Of a DNA stretch of 7,952 bases, positions 6,451-7,952 are shown in pieces. The DNA is from JALTID01 sp027004335 [NCBI: bacterium] (GTDB lineage Bacteria > JALSQH01), in contig JALTID010000187.1 in assembly GCA_027004335.1 (NCBI GenBank), positions 1 through 7,952 on the forward strand, given 5' to 3'. A program made the translations under genes and the position numbers. The notes under the pieces were generated by a model. That model was not told the origin of the DNA. It ran no database searches and was given only the letters and a program-made list of their open reading frames with translations. Every line of letters starts with the position of its first letter. The first letter of the stretch is position 1.

Positions 6451-7952
6451 AGAAATAAGCAGGATCTCTGTACTCGCCAAAGACTTCCTTCAATGTATTG
6501 ATTATTTCTCCCTCGGTGGCGTAGGCTTTTACAGCATCAAGAATATATGGGATAAGGTTCTCATCTGTGGCTTCAGCAGCATCTCTCAATTCCCTGAGTA
6601 TTTCTTTTACCTTAGTATTGTTTCTGTCCCTTTTTATTTTTGCCAGCCTATCTTTCTGCTTCTTTTCAAGATCATCGGGTATTTTTAGAACTGGTATTGG
6701 TGCATCTTCGTCGGTTACATATTTGTTAACCCCTACGATCACTTTTTCTTCTTTTTCTACCTGCATCTGATATCTGAATGCTGCATCCTGGATTTCCTTC
6801 TGTGGATAGCCCAGCTCAATTGCCCGAAGCATGCCTCCCATTTCTTCAATTTTATTAATGTAATTCCAGGCGGCTTCTTCCATTTCATTTGTTAATTTTT
6901 CAATGAAATAGCTTCCCCCCAGTGGATCAATTGTATTGGGTACCCCACTTTCGTAAGCTATGATCTGCTGAGCTCTAAGAGCAATTGTTACAGCTTCTTC
7001 CGTTGGTAGTGCATAAGTTTCATCCATGGAATTGGTATGCAGTGATTGTGTCCCTCCAATGATGGCGGCAAGAGCTTCAATGGTGGTTCTGATTATGTTG
7101 TTGTAGGGCTGCTGTGCCATGAGAGAACAGCCAGCAGTTTGCGTGTGGAATCTTAATAGCCAGGATCTCGGATTTTTGGCATTGAATCGTTCTTTCATTA
7201 TCTTTGCCCACATTCTCCTTGCGGCTCTAAATTTTGCAATCTCTTCAAAGAAGTCCATATGGGAGTCGAAGAAAAATGAGAGTCTCGGAGCAAAATCATC
7301 AACATCAAGTCCTTCATTGATGAAGTATTCCACATAGGCGATCCCGTCCATAATGGTAAATGCTAATTCCTGAATAGCTGTGGATCCAGCTTCTCTTATG
7401 TGATAGCCCGAAATGGAGATGGTATTCCATTTTGGTACATATTTACTTGCATAGTCCACTATGTCTCTGATTATTCTCATAGAAGGCTCAGGCGGGTATA
7501 TCCAGGATTTCTGTGCTATATATTCCTTGAGAATATCATTCTGAATCGTGCCACCAATTTTATCGGGTGGAACTCCCTGTTTTTCAGCTACAGCAATATA
7601 CATCGCCCATAAAATCGCTGCTGGTGCATTTATTGTCATGGAGGTGGTGACTTTGTAAAGAGGTATCCCCCTGAAAAGTGTTTCCATATCTGCGAGAGTG
7701 TCTATTGCCACTCCACATTTGCCTACTTCTCCACTTGCTCTGGGATCATCGGAATCAACTCCCATAATTGTGGGCATATCGAAAGCCACAGAAAGGCCTG
7801 TCTGCCCCTGTTCCAGAAGGTAATGGTATCTTTGATTGGTTTCCTCTGCTGTGCCAAAACCTGCAAACTGTCTCATAGTCCAGAGTCGGCCACGATACAT
7901 GTTGGGGTAAATTCCTCTGGTGTATGGGTATTCTCCTGGAAACCCCAGATCT
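6449..7952 (-). CDS. B12-dependent acyl-CoA mutase large subunit, isobutyryl-CoA mutase-like (5' end outside window)
   Basis: This is the substrate-binding TIM-barrel subunit of an adenosylcobalamin-dependent acyl-CoA mutase. The frame stays open past Met 7900 to the right edge ([14 protein letters not shown] precedes MYRGRLW), so 7900 is not the start; roughly 40-60 N-terminal residues are missing. About 500 residues are visible, including [52 protein letters not shown] and VGVNKY, with a C-terminal end at [10 protein letters not shown] and no B12 domain. Counting from Met 7900 as 1, the alignment to Propionibacterium methylmalonyl-CoA mutase is gap-free with an offset of 77. Gln120 equals catalytic Gln197 and His167 equals His244. 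Phe12 replaces Tyr89 and Gln130 replaces Arg207. Those two carry methylmalonyl specificity, and Phe/Gln is the isobutyryl-CoA mutase pair. Family membership is certain; the substrate is inferred. Confidence 0.96.
   Translation of the reverse strand, partial: DLGFPGEYPYTRGIYPNMYRGRLWTMRQFAGFGTAEETNQRYHYLLEQGQTGLSVAFDMPTIMGVDSDDPRASGEVGKCGVAIDTLADMETLFRGIPLYKVTTSMTINAPAAILWAMYIAVAEKQGVPPDKIGGTIQNDILKEYIAQKSWIYPPEPSMRIIRDIVDYASKYVPKWNTISISGYHIREAGSTAIQELAFTIMDGIAYVEYFINEGLDVDDFAPRLSFFFDSHMDFFEEIAKFRAARRMWAKIMKERFNAKNPRSWLLRFHTQTAGCSLMAQQPYNNIIRTTIEALAAIIGGTQSLHTNSMDETYALPTEEAVTIALRAQQIIAYESGVPNTIDPLGGSYFIEKLTNEMEEAAWNYINKIEEMGGMLRAIELGYPQKEIQDAAFRYQMQVEKEEKVIVGVNKYVTDEDAPIPVLKIPDDLEKKQKDRLAKIKRDRNNTKVKEILRELRDAAEATDENLIPYILDAVKAYATEGEIINTLKEVFGEYRDPAYF

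Noticed and set aside
7898-7900. Met at 7900 as the true start of the mutase large subunit
   Set aside because: The frame continues to the window edge as family-typical [14 protein letters not shown], so the gene is truncated by the window rather than starting here.
1-7952. Defence system, prophage, integrative element or CRISPR array
   Set aside because: No phage, recombinase, toxin-antitoxin, nuclease or repeat-array signatures are visible; all recognised genes are metabolic or envelope types.

Overview
The window holds nine protein-coding genes in two blocks that face each other. Five genes read rightward (about 1-4541) and four read leftward (7952-4538). The blocks meet tail to tail with their stop codons overlapping. 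Coding is very dense: no gap between genes exceeds about 20 bases. No RNA gene, insertion sequence, CRISPR array or clear intrinsic terminator was seen. The DNA is AT-rich, with Shine-Dalgarno-like starts. A FadL/OmpP1-type outer membrane barrel points to a Gram-negative (two-membrane) bacterium. A split adenosylcobalamin-dependent acyl-CoA mutase fits an anaerobic or facultative lineage. The sequence alone does not identify a phylum.

Rightward block: the 3' end of an unrecognised gene, then an extended SDR (NAD-dependent epimerase/3-beta-HSD-like), a CPBP-family membrane protease homologue, a second extended SDR, and a FadL-like outer membrane protein. The last four are spaced 0, 17 and -4 bases apart, so they very probably form one translationally coupled operon. 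Its theme looks like handling of a hydrophobic substrate at the envelope, but the substrate cannot be read from the sequence.

Leftward block: the large (TIM-barrel) subunit of a B12-dependent acyl-CoA mutase, cut by the right window edge; its separate B12-binding small subunit; a MeaB-type G-protein chaperone; and a DJ-1/PfpI-family protein. The gaps are 11, 17 and 14 bases. The first three genes form a complete mutase plus repair-chaperone module.

The most interesting point is substrate specificity. An automatic annotation would say methylmalonyl-CoA mutase. However, the two residues that hold the methylmalonyl carboxylate (Tyr89 and Arg207 in the Propionibacterium enzyme) are Phe and Gln here, which is the pair of isobutyryl-CoA mutase. 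The cluster is therefore more likely to interconvert isobutyryl-CoA and n-butyryl-CoA, or a similar non-carboxylated acyl-CoA.
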